From NCBI GenBank assembly GCA_013187285.1, contig JABMIG010000125.1, positions 305,970 through 369,969 on the forward strand: DNA of 64,000 nucleotides, in the 5' to 3' direction. Under the pieces are notes generated by a model, which saw only the letters and a program-made list of their open reading frames with translations, was not told where the DNA came from and made no database searches. The translations under genes were made by a program, and so were the position numbers. Within the stretch, counting starts at the first letter, position 1. Each line of letters starts with the position of its first letter. The stretch is from Cyclotella cryptica (lineage: Eukaryota > Bacillariophyta > Thalassiosirophyceae > Thalassiosirales > Thalassiosiraceae). This document shows positions 1-11,715 of the stretch, in pieces.

Positions 1-1
1 T

Positions 2-500
2 TTGGCACCCGTGGTTTCCCGCCACCCTTGGAGCAGGATGGAGTTGTTGTGCTTGTCGAAGACGGTGACGGCATTGGCGTCGAAGAGCACTCGGCAGCCA
101 TTGTCGCAGAGCTTGCCCACACCAAACAAGTTGTGTTTGAAGGTGGGCATGATCTTTGCTTCCTTGACTGGGAGCGAGGATAGGAGGTGGTTAGCTTGGG
201 CCGATGATGTGTGGCAGTTGCCTGCGGCATCACCGACATGGGAGGTGGGGGCGGAGTGATCAATGTTGGTGACCGGGGCGTCCAGTGTGAGGTAAATGTC
301 ACTGGCACCCGAGTCCACAATGGCCGTCTGCGAAATTTGGGCAGCGCTTCCGCGGGGTGGAGGTATGGGTGTTGCTAAACACCTGTAGGGGTTGCTGTCA
401 TTGGTGAGGGAATGGTTGAGAGAGTGGGGGGGTGAGGGTTGTGGGGCGGTGTAGATGCCGGGTGTGGAGATCCAGTCATCGTTGACAGAGGAAGAGTTAG
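2..500 (-). CDS. start of copia Pol, protease region (partial)
   Basis: On the minus strand this stretch encodes a VDSGASDIYL segment (near 290-325), the active-site pattern of a retroelement aspartic protease, followed by a HNLFGVGKLCDNGCRVLF-like segment typical of the protease-integrase linker of copia Pol. It runs off the left edge. Boundaries are approximate. It belongs to the same element as the neighbouring Gag. Confidence 0.75.
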
Positions 501-615
501 TGTGTGGCGTACTAAAGGAGGAGGGGGTAGGTTGTAAAACTAGGGGACTACTGCAGTGAGGTTTAATAATGGGAAGATTATTTTTACCGGGAGTGCTGGC
601 TGCGGTCCCACCCCG

Positions 616-1908
616 TCAGGCGGATAGGAAATCGTCCCATCCCTTGTTGCGGGTGGCGCCGGGTCCTTGGGGGTTGGCGCGGGTCGCGTTGTCCACATGG
701 CCCGGCCTCTTGCCCTTGCAATTGGCACTGGTGTGGTCGGGTCCAACGCCCCAGCCATGACTGGAACAGTACCCGCCCGGCACCCACTTGTGCTTGATGG
801 CCGCCCTTAGTTGGGACACGGCACGGGTGTCGGGGGCGGGGCAGTCTTGGGTTCGCGGGGCAGAGGGCTGGGGAGGGCGAGGGCCAGAGGTTTTCAGGTC
901 TAGGAGCAGGTGCTCTAGCTTGGAGATCTTGGCCGAGGTGAGTTTGGTGAGCTCAGCATTGGAGGACACGAGGGTGTCCAAGACGGCCTTTTCGTTGGTG
1001 ACCGCTGCCGCCATATTGTCGAGGTAGCGGTCTAGGTCGGCCAGGAGCGGCTGGCTGGGGGCGCCGGCTGCTGTCGGGTGGAAGGAGTGCATGTTGGGGA
1101 CAATGCCGTGGGTGTCGGCGGCGGCGGTGGCGGTGCCAATGACATCGCCGCGGGCTCCGGAGGCGCGTTGTTCGCGCTCCATCGTCTTCTGGGACTTGAG
1201 CGCCCAGGTCTTCCAGGCAGCCCAGGTCTTGGAGGAAGGGGCCAGTCCGTCCCACTCGATGCGCAGCTTGGGAAAGCTGCCGGCGGAAAGGAGAGACATG
1301 GTGGCGATGGCGGCAAGCCAATCGTCGGTGATTGGGAGGCTTGCATGGGTGGCCTTCTTCTGCGCGTCCTCGAGACGGTTGATGTACTCGGGGACGCGCG
1401 GGTCTTCTGCCCACCAGTGGAGCATCGCGGCTTGGAGCTCGACGATGTCCGTCGCCTCGAGGCCTCCGCTGCTTGTCGTGAGGTGGCGGAGGTACTCCCA
1501 AATTTCTACCTTGTTGTAGAAAGTCGTTGGGTCCTTGAGGGGTAGTAGCCAGGTCTCCTCGCTGATCATGGCGAAGAAGGTGCGGAGTTGACGTTCGACC
1601 GTCCGGATGAGGCGTTGGAGATCAAGCTTGGCGGTCCAGGCTCTCTCCGACTTGACGCGTACGGCGTTGGAGGCATCGCTGGCGATTCCCGGGTCGTACG
1701 CGGCGAGGGGCGTCACGAGCCGGTCGAAGGCGTGGCCGTAGGCGGCGCGGTAGTCGGCCGGGCTGTCGATGAGCCCTGAGAGGCTGTCGAGGCCTCCGGG
1801 GATGTCGATGGACTGGAGGAGGTTCGACAGGAACTCTGTCAGTTTTTTCATGTCATTGTCGGCCGTGGCGTCGGCGACAACGGTCTTGGCGTCCTTGGGC
1901 GTCGTCAT
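616..1908 (-). CDS. copia-type Gag polyprotein (retroelement fossil)
   Basis: 430-residue Gag-like frame of the retroelement. The middle is helix-rich, as expected for a capsid-like domain. The C-terminal part has a Cys/His-rich stretch (YCSSHGWG...HTSANC...KRPGH) followed by a DNATRANPQG-like tail; this pattern is common in stramenopile copia Gag proteins, where it is thought to bind nucleic acid. It starts about 40 bases downstream of the candidate LTR. It is a mobile-element gene, not a host gene. Confidence 0.8.
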   Translation of the reverse strand: MTTPKDAKTVVADATADNDMKKLTEFLSNLLQSIDIPGGLDSLSGLIDSPADYRAAYGHAFDRLVTPLAAYDPGIASDASNAVRVKSERAWTAKLDLQRLIRTVERQLRTFFAMISEETWLLPLKDPTTFYNKVEIWEYLRHLTTSSGGLEATDIVELQAAMLHWWAEDPRVPEYINRLEDAQKKATHASLPITDDWLAAIATMSLLSAGSFPKLRIEWDGLAPSSKTWAAWKTWALKSQKTMEREQRASGARGDVIGTATAAADTHGIVPNMHSFHPTAAGAPSQPLLADLDRYLDNMAAAVTNEKAVLDTLVSSNAELTKLTSAKISKLEHLLLDLKTSGPRPPQPSAPRTQDCPAPDTRAVSQLRAAIKHKWVPGGYCSSHGWGVGPDHTSANCKGKRPGHVDNATRANPQGPGATRNKGWDDFLSA

Positions 1909-1950
1909 GGCGCGTTCGTCGAGGGGGAGGCGCGCTGTACGTGCTCGCGG

Positions 1951-2212
1951 TGGTGTTTAGACGTAACAATTAACCAGCTATGTGAAAGAGCAGCATGGTT
2001 GTTAACGAATTAGCTGGTTAATTTATGACTACCTGCTAGTGACGGGGCCAGCAGTATGATGTGTGTGGGCATGTGCCCTCACCGGGCGCACGTGTCCAAA
2101 ATGATGGGTGGTCTTCACGGGAAAAAGCGTGGGACGATGATGGGTCACTGGGAAGAGGGACCCCGCTGGGGGGGGGGGGGCAAATATTGGCCCCCATAGC
2201 AGGTGACTAACA
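1951..2212 (-). repeat. candidate 5' LTR of the copia element
   Basis: About 260 bases between gag and the composition change. On the minus strand it would begin TGTTAGTCACC (2212) and end near CTAAACACCA (1951), fitting TG...CA ends. It contains a perfect 12-base inverted repeat (1969-1980 with 2011-2022) and a run of G. The second LTR is outside the window, so this is inferred from position and ends only. Confidence 0.45.
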
Positions 2213-2230
2213 CCAGGATACAAATTATTA

Positions 2231-3430
2231 TTGAGTCACGGTTCTCAACGTATGCCACTAAAATTTGTTGAAAGAATATCAAGACTGGAAAATTCATTTC
2301 TAAGCAACAATGAACATTTCAGACTTACATGGGCCACAGTCAACGATGCCAACGCATTTTACATGGATGATTTAGAAGTTGATGGTGAAGAGGGTTTCCA
2401 TGCGTTTAGAGAATTAGTGCAAGGGCGATTCAATGGCTGTTTGAAATGTGAGAAATGCTATGTAGGTTTGTGGAGTTGCAATGTTTACTTGACAGATTCG
2501 ATTGATATTCTTGCATTAGAAAAAATCCTGGAAGACATTGATTCCAATATCATACCAAAGTCGAATGATTCCAAGGAATCTTTGATATCGAGAATATCTG
2601 AGAGCAATTATCTTGATGATATAATAATTTACAACCCAAAATACTCCCTTTTGAACAATGACTTGAAATCACATCAGCCAAAGAGAAGATCGGAAGGAGT
2701 TCTAAATGGATCGGTATACCAATTTAATGGGACTGATGGGGAAGGTCAAGGAAAATTGGTTGTGAAATTACCAAATTACACATCCTATGGCAGGCACCCC
2801 GACAATTGGCACGGACGTCCGATGAAGTCATCTACATTTTTAGCTGGGCTTATTTGCTGGAGGGCTTGTGCCATATCTGACTGAAGTGTCACGTAGAAGT
2901 CCACCCACTCATTGCCAACTTCTTTTTTATTACGGAGCATTTTGAAGTCATATTGGGCAGCATAGAGACAACTCCAATATTCAATATATCAAAAATGTGC
3001 TTTCCGCCAGACCTCAAATGCGCATAGGGCATGCTTCCGGAGGAGCAGACAATTCTCAAATTTTGGGATCTAATGTGTTGGTGCTAACGCTTGGACACAA
3101 ACCAATGACGTTCAAATTTATGTATCCTCAATTCAACAATCCCTCTGGAAAAAAGGGACGTATGAAACAAATCCAAAGCACCAATTTGATTGCGGTCATA
3201 TGACGATGTCTGTGTTGGATCCTATAGATGACCTGATGATGACCCACGGTGTTTCATTCTCGTATAGAACAAGCTCTGACATCAATTCATGGTATCGAAT
3301 TGGTTATTGTTTTAGGTGGCTTGCATCATTCAAAGAGTTTTATGTGGAATCTTGTACCCTGAGACTAGATTCAAAACAAATGCATGGTAAACGATGCAAT
3401 GGTTTTATGAATCGGAACATCTTTACTTGA
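2231..3430 (+). pseudogene. decayed gene of unknown family
   Basis: An open stretch of 217 codons (2231-2884) is followed by shorter pieces in changing frames (up to about 3430) that still look protein-like, for example a region rich in aromatic and hydrophobic residues after 2810 and a 68-codon piece from 2997. This suggests one longer gene with several breaks rather than separate genes. I do not recognise the family. It lies between the copia element and the Helitron in AT-rich DNA, so a mobile or viral origin is possible; I do not try to reconstruct it. Confidence 0.4.
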
Positions 3431-3949
3431 CACATTTTATCTTTATGAGTGTATAAATGAAATAATATATTAGTTTTCTTATGATTTGTGTGTTTGTGTG
3501 GTTGTATAATAGACACATCATCATCATGAACCAAAAAATTCCTTCTTGTGTGATACTTTATTAAAGGATGCCATTTGGAACTTTCCACCCAATTAAGATA
3601 TGTAGGACGCCATGTTGATATTAAAGCAAACTTCACCTGGTGTACAAAAGGATACAAACTTCGTGTATTATCTCTTTCTGTTGTAGCTGTAATGTGAGTA
3701 TTCCATTCTATTAGTATTTTTGTATGATCATCATATTTACATCGTTGAGCCCATATGATGACATGATCATGCTGAATCGCTCTTCTTTGTTGTTCAAATC
3801 TGCTGTAAAATAATGTTGTTGTTTTCTGATTTGAATTGAATATTTGGTATGGATGTAACATTTTGAGCAAACTGAGAAAAAATTATGAGAAGAAATGAGT
3901 ACAAGATAATTACTGACAGAGAAATGTATTTCTTTTTTTCATAGGAGCT
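3431..3949. other. AT-rich stretch, no supported gene
   Basis: About 500 bases without a convincing coding frame. A 176-codon frame on the minus strand (3340-3870) overlaps the decayed gene and has no recognisable domain or start context, so it is not called. Confidence 0.5.
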
Positions 3950-4325
3950 GTCATACCTTTGTCAATCGTTTCCCTATAAGGTATCATACGTATCAATCAT
4001 TGAAGAAATTTATTCAAAATTTCCTCATAAGCGATCATGAACATGATTATGGCACGGTGGTTTCCCTAGCTGTCATCATGCTTCATAGCTCAGTTCAGAC
4101 ACATTGTTTCCCTATAAGTTATCACCCATGTCAGCGTTGAGAACTGTTTAATGATTTTGACACTTTGGTTTCCCTAGCTTTCATCATGCTTCAGAGCTCA
4201 GTTCAGTCACATTGTGTCCCTATAAGTTATCATCTGAGTTAGCGTTGAGAATTATTTTATGATTTTGGCACTGTGTTTTCCCTAGCTGTCATCATGCTTC
4301 AGCGCTGGATACAAGTGATCCTTTG
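3950..4325. repeat. imperfect tandem repeat, about 108-138 base unit
   Basis: The phrase CCTATAAGTTATCA recurs at 4111 and 4219 (108 bases apart) and, altered, at 3973. Between these the phrases GGTTTCCCTAGCTGTCATC and TGCTTCAGAGCTCAGTTCAG also recur. This gives about three decayed units. No function is evident. Confidence 0.75.
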
Positions 4326-4570
4326 CTGTTATCAAGCACAAGCTGTCATGTCAGTACAAGAATCTTGCAAATTTGAGGAGAATATGATATTGAGAACTCT
4401 AAATTGATTGACATATGGTATAGTGTAATTGTGTGTCAAAAGTAATCGTGCATACAAAATTGAGAATGCTAAATTGTCATATTCCAGTATTAATAGCATT
4501 TGGTCATTATATTGTGTTGTAATGTATCTTCTCATAAATCTAATTAATGTTCAAACAGTAAACTGCTACT

Positions 4571-5191
4571 ATGACAAACACTCCAAAGAAAACACCGCCT
4601 GGTTCTCCAAGCAAAACAACTTCTCCAACTAAGGCATCTACACCTCCAAAAAAGTTTAATGCAAAAAGAAGTCCCCTGAAAGCTCACAAATCATCAAAAG
4701 ATCAACAAATCAGATACAAAGAAGTTGGAATTCCTAATGTTTGCTTAGCATTTGCGTTTAAACCAGATGGTATCTCTCCTTCTTTTATGGGTCCATTGTT
4801 CCAAGCTTTAGATGAAGATGATGCACAAAAAGCAGCTGGTCATATTTTGTTTTTGACACAAGCTCGAAATAATGATGGTTCCAACAGTCTTGCTCAAACT
4901 CTATCAATGACAGGAAAGCTATATCCTACAGATGTCATTGTGATGTCAGTTGAAGATGAAGAAAAGTCTTTTGTGTCCGCTGTGGATGACTTAGTGAAGG
5001 TAGTGAATCGTGTTGTCAATAGTGACAATTGCAGAGGATACCAGTTTGCGAACCCTACATTTGTGAACAGGGGGAGTGCAACACCACCAAGTGTCCCTCC
5101 AATGAGTACATATCATCTTAATGATATAACAAGTGTGACACTAAGGAGCAATTGTGTAACAATGAATTTCGAGACACCATTTTGGAAATGA
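4571..5191 (+). CDS. unknown protein with basic Pro/Thr/Lys-rich N-terminus
   Basis: 206-codon frame with an ATG start. Residues 1-50 are rich in Lys, Pro, Thr and Ser, like a nucleic-acid-binding or disordered tail. Residues 55-185 look globular: hydrophobic segments alternate with an acidic stretch (LDEDDAQKAAGHILFLTQAR, then a VEDEEKSF region). I do not recognise the family. It converges on the Helitron frame, whose 3' end lies 206 bases away, so it may be an accessory gene of that element or a remnant of another. Protein-like sequence appears to continue past the stop in another frame (to about 5260), so an intron or damage near the end is possible. Confidence 0.45.
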   Translation: MTNTPKKTPPGSPSKTTSPTKASTPPKKFNAKRSPLKAHKSSKDQQIRYKEVGIPNVCLAFAFKPDGISPSFMGPLFQALDEDDAQKAAGHILFLTQARNNDGSNSLAQTLSMTGKLYPTDVIVMSVEDEEKSFVSAVDDLVKVVNRVVNSDNCRGYQFANPTFVNRGSATPPSVPPMSTYHLNDITSVTLRSNCVTMNFETPFWK

Positions 5192-5396
5192 TATTTGGTG
5201 AAGCAGAAAAAGGTTGGACTGTATTGGATGCCATGTCTGATGATGAATATGAGAGCCTTTGAAAATGGAATTGCCAATATTAATATTGCTTTGATTTGAT
5301 TTTGCTCTGTCTTCTGATATTGAATGAATAGATTGACTGAAATAAAACTCCTTGCTTCTAACACAATTTTGATATTATTTCATTTATAATTTCATT

Positions 5397-6596
5397 TCAG
5401 CATTTTGCACGTTCTGGAATCTTCTGGGATATTCTCTGTTGGAATCTCAATAATGATGGTGACAACTTAAATGAGTCAGGTTTATATGCCAATGGTTTAT
5501 TCAAAAATAAGCAATTACGAGTTCGTACTCTGGAAAGAACTGTGTAAATCCAACCTTGAGTGTATGACCAGTTGTAAACAATCAGGTGCTTTTTTGTGAC
5601 ACCCTGCAATTTGTGCACTGTTGTGGCATCGTTGAGATTGACTGGAATTTGCAGCATAACAATCTTTTGTTTTCTTTTGTGTTTCTTTGAGTCCTTTTTC
5701 CCACTCAAACCTTTATCTGGGGGATCTATGTCACTCCGAAAGAATGTACAGTAATATCGTTTTGGAGTCAGTTTGAACCGGCGAGACGCAACAAATTTCT
5801 TCAATTCATTTTTGACTTTCTCCAGTTCTTTGGATTGATTGAAGTTCAGCGGATCTTGTTTTACTTGATCTTCTAACTCTGAAATTTTCTCTTCCAGATA
5901 AGTTTGCTCGAATCTTTTGGGAAAATGCTCAAATTCAACGTACTCAATTTCACTGACATTTGTAGTGTATACTTTTTTGCCATCATAGTTTTTCCATTTG
6001 AGAGGTTGATTTGTTTTTCTCTTGATACCAACTACTCTACATAATGTTCCATTGGCCCGTCCCTTAGAAATGTCTTCATTGTCATTAATCATACAATGTG
6101 CCCCCACATATAGCTTCAAAGCAGGATCCACTTGTTTGTGTTGATCTTTCAAATCACAATCTCCACATTTGGAGTAAATTTGGTTTCGAAGTTGAGTGGT
6201 AATTTTTGCAGGAAGAGGACTTTGATCCTCTTCATTTTTTGCTTTTCTGGGTTTGCGTCTTGGAGCATGTCTAATGTCCACCTCCAACACAACAGTATGC
6301 TCTGGTGGATTTTCATTGCTATCGATAGATGGAAAGTTGGCAATATGCTTTTGAAATGTTGAAGCATGTATTGAAACTCTTTCAGAATTCTTCCAACATG
6401 CATAGGATATGTCAGCATCATCTTCCACTTTTGGCAAGTGAACTTTTTCTCCGATCAATCTTTCATTAATTTTGCAACAATCTTCTTTCGTAAATTTTCC
6501 TTCCCACATTCTTTTCAGTATTTCTCCATATTCTGGGTCATCTTGGAACCTGTGACTGTTGTTGAGCACAATGGCCACATTGATTGAATTTCCCAC
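5397..6596 (-). pseudogene. Helitron PIF1-like helicase, C-terminal part
   Basis: 399 codons that carry on the helicase in another frame: NNSHRFQDDPEYGEIL resembles the sequence after motif III, and TVHKLQGVT with YTVLSRVRTR near residues 325-370 are helicase motifs V and VI. The overlap with the block upstream shows a single frameshift. It ends at 5397, close to a convergent unknown gene. Confidence 0.88.
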
Positions 6597-8473
6597 AAAC
6601 TGGAGCCAGAATATAACAATTGGTTTTCACTGACTTTGACTGGTGGAAGTTGACGAAAGTCCCCACAGAAAATAATGGAATACCCACCAAAAATCATGTT
6701 AGGAGATAAAACTTTGTTGCCACTGGATCGCTTTTGTCTGACATGGTTGAGGCGACTGTTTAATTTGTCCATGTGATCTTGGGCAGAAAACGAAATTTCA
6801 TCTATGATCAGCATTCGAACTTGCTCCCAAACTTTCATCATTTCATCGGAAATATTCTTGGACTTTGAATTCAAAAATGCAACACTATGTAAAGTGACTC
6901 CACCAAATAATGCAGCTGCACACCCAGTGATGGCAGTAAAAAGAAATGTTCTTTCACCCCAAATGATATCCATTGATCTGCAGAATTCAAAGCAAAATTG
7001 TTGAGCCACTTCAATCGCTGTACTCTTTCCAGCTCCAGCTGCCCCAGTAACAAACATGAGCAATTGATCTTTTGCACCAATTTCCTTGAGCTTATTGACA
7101 ATCTTTTGTTTTATGTTTGCGGTCATTTCATCATTCCGTTCATCTTCATCTGCGGCAAAACTTGAAGATGACTCCGACTGTTTGATCCACCCATCATTCA
7201 ATAAATTCAGCAAAAAGGAGCTACAAATGATTTCATACGCTATATACTGAATTTGGTCAAGTGTGATACCTTTCTGTTTGGAGACATTTTCTGCCACACT
7301 TTTCATTGATGGGATGCTGGCTTGATCAAAATTTGGTGAAACACCAAAGGCTGCCCAATCACTGGCTTCTGTAGAGTGATTGTCAATAGTATGTTGGACA
7401 TTTGGAAGATTCTCAGAAACTGAGGGGCATGCTTCATCATTGTGGTCAAAGTTGTTTCCAACTATTGCTCTGCTAACAAAAGCTAGGAGTGTCTTGTATT
7501 TACTGGCCCCACTACTAAAAACTGTACTGCTATGATTCAGGTTTTCCGATTGATGGTTGTTGATTCTTTCACCTGGTCCTCCTTCGGAAGCTTCTTCATG
7601 AATAAATATTGATCCGACTCCTTGCTGCCTCGAATGAATGGTTTTGCTGTCTGGCAGGTCTTCCCCCTTTTTCAAATCATTTAAACAACGTGACTCATCC
7701 AAATCATCACTCTGATATCCTGGATCTAGCTCATCTTTGTTGTATTGCTCCACCGATTTGGCTTCTTCGAAATCAGAACATTCATCATCAGAGTTATATC
7801 TATGGTCTTGACAGCTTTCATCATCACATCTATTTGAGACAGTTGATTTCTTCAATGCTTCTATGGGAACTTTACATCTTCTTGCTTGGAATATATCTTG
7901 CATATTTTGAAGGATTTTGATGCCTTTTTTGTAAAACAAATTCGATGCATCAGTTGCTCTCAGAAGACGGTTCATTTTGTCCCACAGGCATTCGTCATAT
8001 GCAAGAGAGAAAATCATGGTGGTACGAAAGGGAACAAACATCACCAACACTGCTTTTGCATAGTTTTCTGTGCTTTCCAAAACTTGTTGACTTGGATTTT
8101 CTTCTGATAGGTTAAGATCCTCCAAATCACATATCATTCCTTTGGGCATTGAAAGTTTAGGCACTCGAATTTTCTTGGACTTCTTGACACAACAGTATCT
8201 TCTACCTGGATGATCTTGCCCAAAGCATAACTCTCCTTCTTTTAAAACTGGCATGCCATTTTCATCCACATTGCTCATTCTCTGGAATGATAGTGCAAAC
8301 CTCTCGTAGCTTTCCAAAAATTCAAAAAAACTTATACTCTCCAAAGAATCTGGTCTGTAGAGATAATCATTCACGGAAAAATCAGGCCACATATCTACTT
8401 CTCCGTTTTGACCTCTATTTCTTCTTCTAAGAACAAAATCCCCTGGTTCTTTTCCATCCAGCTTATTTAACAT
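6515..8473 (-). pseudogene. Helitron PIF1-like helicase, N-terminal part
   Basis: 652 codons. An acidic low-complexity stretch comes first, then the ATPase core: Walker A GAAGAGKST, a LIIDEIS Walker B and a GDFRQLPPV motif, which define the PIF1/RecD-like helicase of Helitrons. In this family it unwinds the strand being displaced. The frame is lost near 6590, and the remaining motifs are in the next block. Confidence 0.9.
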
Positions 8474-9142
8474 TTATCCAACAAGCATGTCATGGAACTC
8501 ATGAGAAAATGAAAATCTCGATCCGTGTTGACATATCAGCAAATGAGCCATAGTGGCACTGACAACATCCTGACTCATATGAATACTCATTCCAATCAAA
8601 AATCTAATCAGACCTTCTCGGAAGCCATCATCTCGCTCACTTTCAGAAGGATCTTGCAAATTATGTTGCGCTAGCAAACGCTCTGTTTCTTTTTGGATGC
8701 GCCGAATTACTTGATTACCCACTTGTTCAAAATCAACACCCTTGTCTTCTTTTTGCGTTGATTTGGTGGAGTAATGCACAACATAAAACATACATCTTGG
8801 ACTTCCAATTTGAACATTACTGCTGCAACCAAGAGTTCTTGTTATGAACTTGCTGTGAGTGTTGAGATATTCACAGCCAATGGGTCGCTTGGAATTCACT
8901 ACAAAAGGGTACACTGCAAGATCATCCTTCACTAGAGACTTCCACAATGTACATTTCTCTTCCTCGTCATTATCTTCTTGAAACTCAGTTTCTGCAACAC
9001 ATTGTCTCGGAAACGGAGCTCTGCATTCTTTACTGGATTTGAAACATGAATGTCGATGCCTCCAGTTGTGCTCATTCATCCTTCGTGTTGCAATGTGATG
9101 GCTTACATCTTTATTGAAATAAAAGTTTGAGTCGGATGACAA
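8474..9142 (-). pseudogene. Helitron Rep-helicase linker region
   Basis: 222 codons between Rep and helicase, in the same frame as both. It has a His/Cys-rich start (HHIATRRMNEHNWRHRHSC) and ends in a LIRFLIGMSIHMSQDVVSAT segment that resembles the region before the helicase in intact Helitrons. It has no ATG at its beginning, which supports reading it as the middle of one long protein cut by stops rather than as a separate gene. Confidence 0.75.
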
Positions 9143-9160
9143 ATCATCAAGAGGGTAGCG

Positions 9161-11428
9161 TTATGTCAAAATATCACACCTCTCTTTTGAAGGAGGAAAA
9201 GTAACATCCTCAAAAGTGCAATGATCATCTTGACCATTTTCACCAACAGCCGCGATAGCACACTTTTTCTTCAGGGAATCAAGAACCATGTGAGAAACAT
9301 CTACTGTCAAAACACCAGCTTTGGAACCTTGACCATCACTTTGAGAACAAACTTTGCATTTCAACACTTTGCCTCCCAATTCCTTGGTGAAATTTTCATT
9401 TCTGCAGTCCCGCAATTTTTGTGCATCCCCTTCTTCAAACAATTCTTCGATGGTTCCACAAGTCTTACACTCTTCACGAATCACTTCTAGATCTGGACTG
9501 TATTCGTAATCCGAACAAAAGCATTTGTCCGCATAAGCACAAATCTCATCACGTGCTGCTTGCCTAATCAATGGATCTTTGTCAAAAAACAATTCCCTTA
9601 TTTCATCGAATCCATCAATCCAAACCAAACAATGACCATGTAATGTAAATCTTCCCTGTTCTTTGTCAGCTCTAACAAAGGCCTTACATTTCCCAAACAT
9701 GCCAATGCCTTTGGAACAATTATTCTTGTAATCCCATCCTAGCAATTTGCAAACAGCTTGTATGGCTGCTTGATAATCCAATGAACAAGCTCCTGGATAC
9801 CTTGTCCTTTTTCGACATCGACGTTCAAAGTCATAAATACATTCTGAGTCGGTGCAATCTGGAGAAGGTACTTGAATTTCCTTCCCCTGGTTGGCATACA
9901 TGTGCACACGAAAGTTACATTCATCATCTGGTGTAACAGTAAAAAAAATGCTGTGGGAACCAAACCAATCACAAAGGGCATACAACTTTTTCCTTGCTTC
10001 TTTTGCAGCTTCCGTGGTATGTCCAAGAACTTTGCATGCAGTTGTCACGGATTTCAAAAACGATGCTCCAGATGAATTTGTCTGCATTGGATTTTTCTGT
10101 ACTTGCATTCTATTTAATTGTTTTGCTGCCAAGTGGACATCACTGATAGAAAGCTTTGAAATCATGTCTCCTAGAGATCTTCCTTGAAAGTTGGAACGGC
10201 ACTTATTCAAGCCCGTCGTATATGATGTACTCTGACACATGAGCTGGTAGCAAACCAAGATAAAGTCTGGACGCATAAACTGATTCAATGACAATCTCAT
10301 GTAGTGATGAAAGCATGCTTCATGAGACACATCTACCTTTCTCTTTTTTCCACAATTGGGACCTCCTGTGCCAAAAGGAAATTGAATTGGAAATGCATCC
10401 TCCAAATTGATTTCGTGTCCTTTTAAATATCTTCCGCCGTACATCAACATAGTTGGAGCAGCTGAATTCAGCATAGCATGAACAAAGTCCTCAGAATTGT
10501 CGAAAACAGAATTATCTTGAGTTGGATTTTGGGCTTCACTTGAAAAGTAGTAAGTTTTTCTGTCCATCTTGCATTCCAAATTCAAATCAACAGAATTATC
10601 AGTATTATTCTCAGTGTCTTCTTCTTGAAGAACTATGACTGGATCTGGACACTCATCTGGTGGATTAACATCCTTGTACCCCCCATGACGAGATTCTTTG
10701 ATAAACCATGTCAAAAGATCCATGAACAAATCAGTGTCCAATTCAGCCTGCCTTCTTACTATCGTTTTTTGCTCTGGAGTCATTCTGCCACATAACACTA
10801 CATAGATATTCTTTCCTGCTCCAGTACTTCGATATTTGTGCAATGCTCCGCCAACATGAGACTGATCCACACTGAACAAAGAAAAATGTCCCTTTATTGA
10901 TTTTTGACTCCCAGCAGTGTAGGCGTGAACATATCCAAATGGACGGACTGGACTTATTGCTGCACAAATAAGGTCATCCAGGTCTCTCTCCGCATCAATA
11001 TGCCTCTCATGATGTGCACCATCCTTACCACAAAATGAAATGGTTTCTGGAATGTGGCCAATAGCAAATCCATTTGCAATAGCAAATTTTGGAGGATTGT
11101 ATTCACTGCTTTCTTTTGTGGTTGCTGCCAAACTTCTGTAACAACAATCACAACACTCATAGCCTCTTTCATTGACAAAAGCTCTTGGAGACAATAATAA
11201 ATGCTTCAGATCATCATCCTGTACTTGATACTGTTGAACCAACTCTCTATGCAACGAAATACCATCATAATATTGTTCATATTCTGAAACGCACAACCTG
11301 GAAGAATTAATGAGCAATTGATCTTTCTCAATGTAGCGTACACTCTCCATTCCAATAATAAGGCAATCACACACAACATAAATGTGTGCACGATGTCTCC
11401 TTGGTAGTGCTCCTTCTTTTTCTGGCAA
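9161..11428 (-). pseudogene. Helitron Rep endonuclease region
   Basis: 755 codons. The first 250 have Cys-rich zinc-finger-like motifs (ECCDCCYRS). The Helitron-like N domain follows around residue 350-480 (FHHYMRLSLNQFMRPDF, then ALCDWFGSHSIFFTVTPDD). The catalytic HUH-type motif is GRFTLHGHCLVW near residues 590-600; candidate nucleophile tyrosines follow in ICAYADKCFCSDYEY. In the family this domain nicks and rejoins DNA during rolling-circle transposition. It begins without an ATG, in a different frame from the repeats upstream, and ends at a TAA directly in frame with the next block. Confidence 0.85.
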
Positions 11429-11715
11429 ATGGAATCGTTATTGCCCTCGTAGTGCTCCTTCCTTTTCTGGCGAATGGAATCGACATTGCCCTCGTAGTGC
11501 TCTTTCCTTTTCTGGCAAATAGAATCAACGTTGCATTTGTAGTGCTCCTTCTTTATCTGTCAAATGGAATTGACGTTGCCCTCGTAGTACTCCTTCCTTT
11601 TCTGGCAAATGAAATCGATGTTGCCCTCGTAGTGCTCCTTCCTTTTCTGGCGAATGGAATCGACGTTGCCCTCGTAGTGCTCCTTCCTTTTCTGGCAAAT
11701 GGAATCTTTGCATTT
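11400..11715 (-). repeat. 45-base tandem repeat encoding a 15-residue unit
   Basis: About seven copies of a 45-base unit (plus strand GTAGTGCTCCTTCCTTTTCT...). On the minus strand it encodes the 15-residue unit EGNVDSICQKRKEHY, basic and helix-prone, at the N-terminus of the Helitron protein (coding from 11859). Unit length is a multiple of three, so copy number can change without breaking the frame; small indels have nevertheless put the last copy out of frame with Rep. Confidence 0.9.

Larger units (their letters stand above)
1..2212 (-). mobile_element. Ty1/copia LTR retroelement, 5' part
   Basis: A GC-rich block that stops sharply near 2212, where AT-rich DNA begins. Read on the minus strand it holds a candidate 5' LTR, a gag frame and the beginning of pol with the protease region, in copia order. 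The rest of pol and the 3' LTR lie left of the window. The gag frame is long and open, so the visible part looks fairly whole and young, but age cannot be measured without the second LTR. Family assignment rests on the gag tail and the DSGAS protease motif, both typical of stramenopile copia elements. Confidence 0.85.

Noticed and set aside
1078-1545. Long plus-strand frames over the copia gag
   Set aside because: GC-rich antisense shadows of the Gag frame, without domains.
3340-3870. 176-codon minus-strand frame
   Set aside because: Overlaps the decayed plus-strand gene and shows no domain, good start or repeat support.
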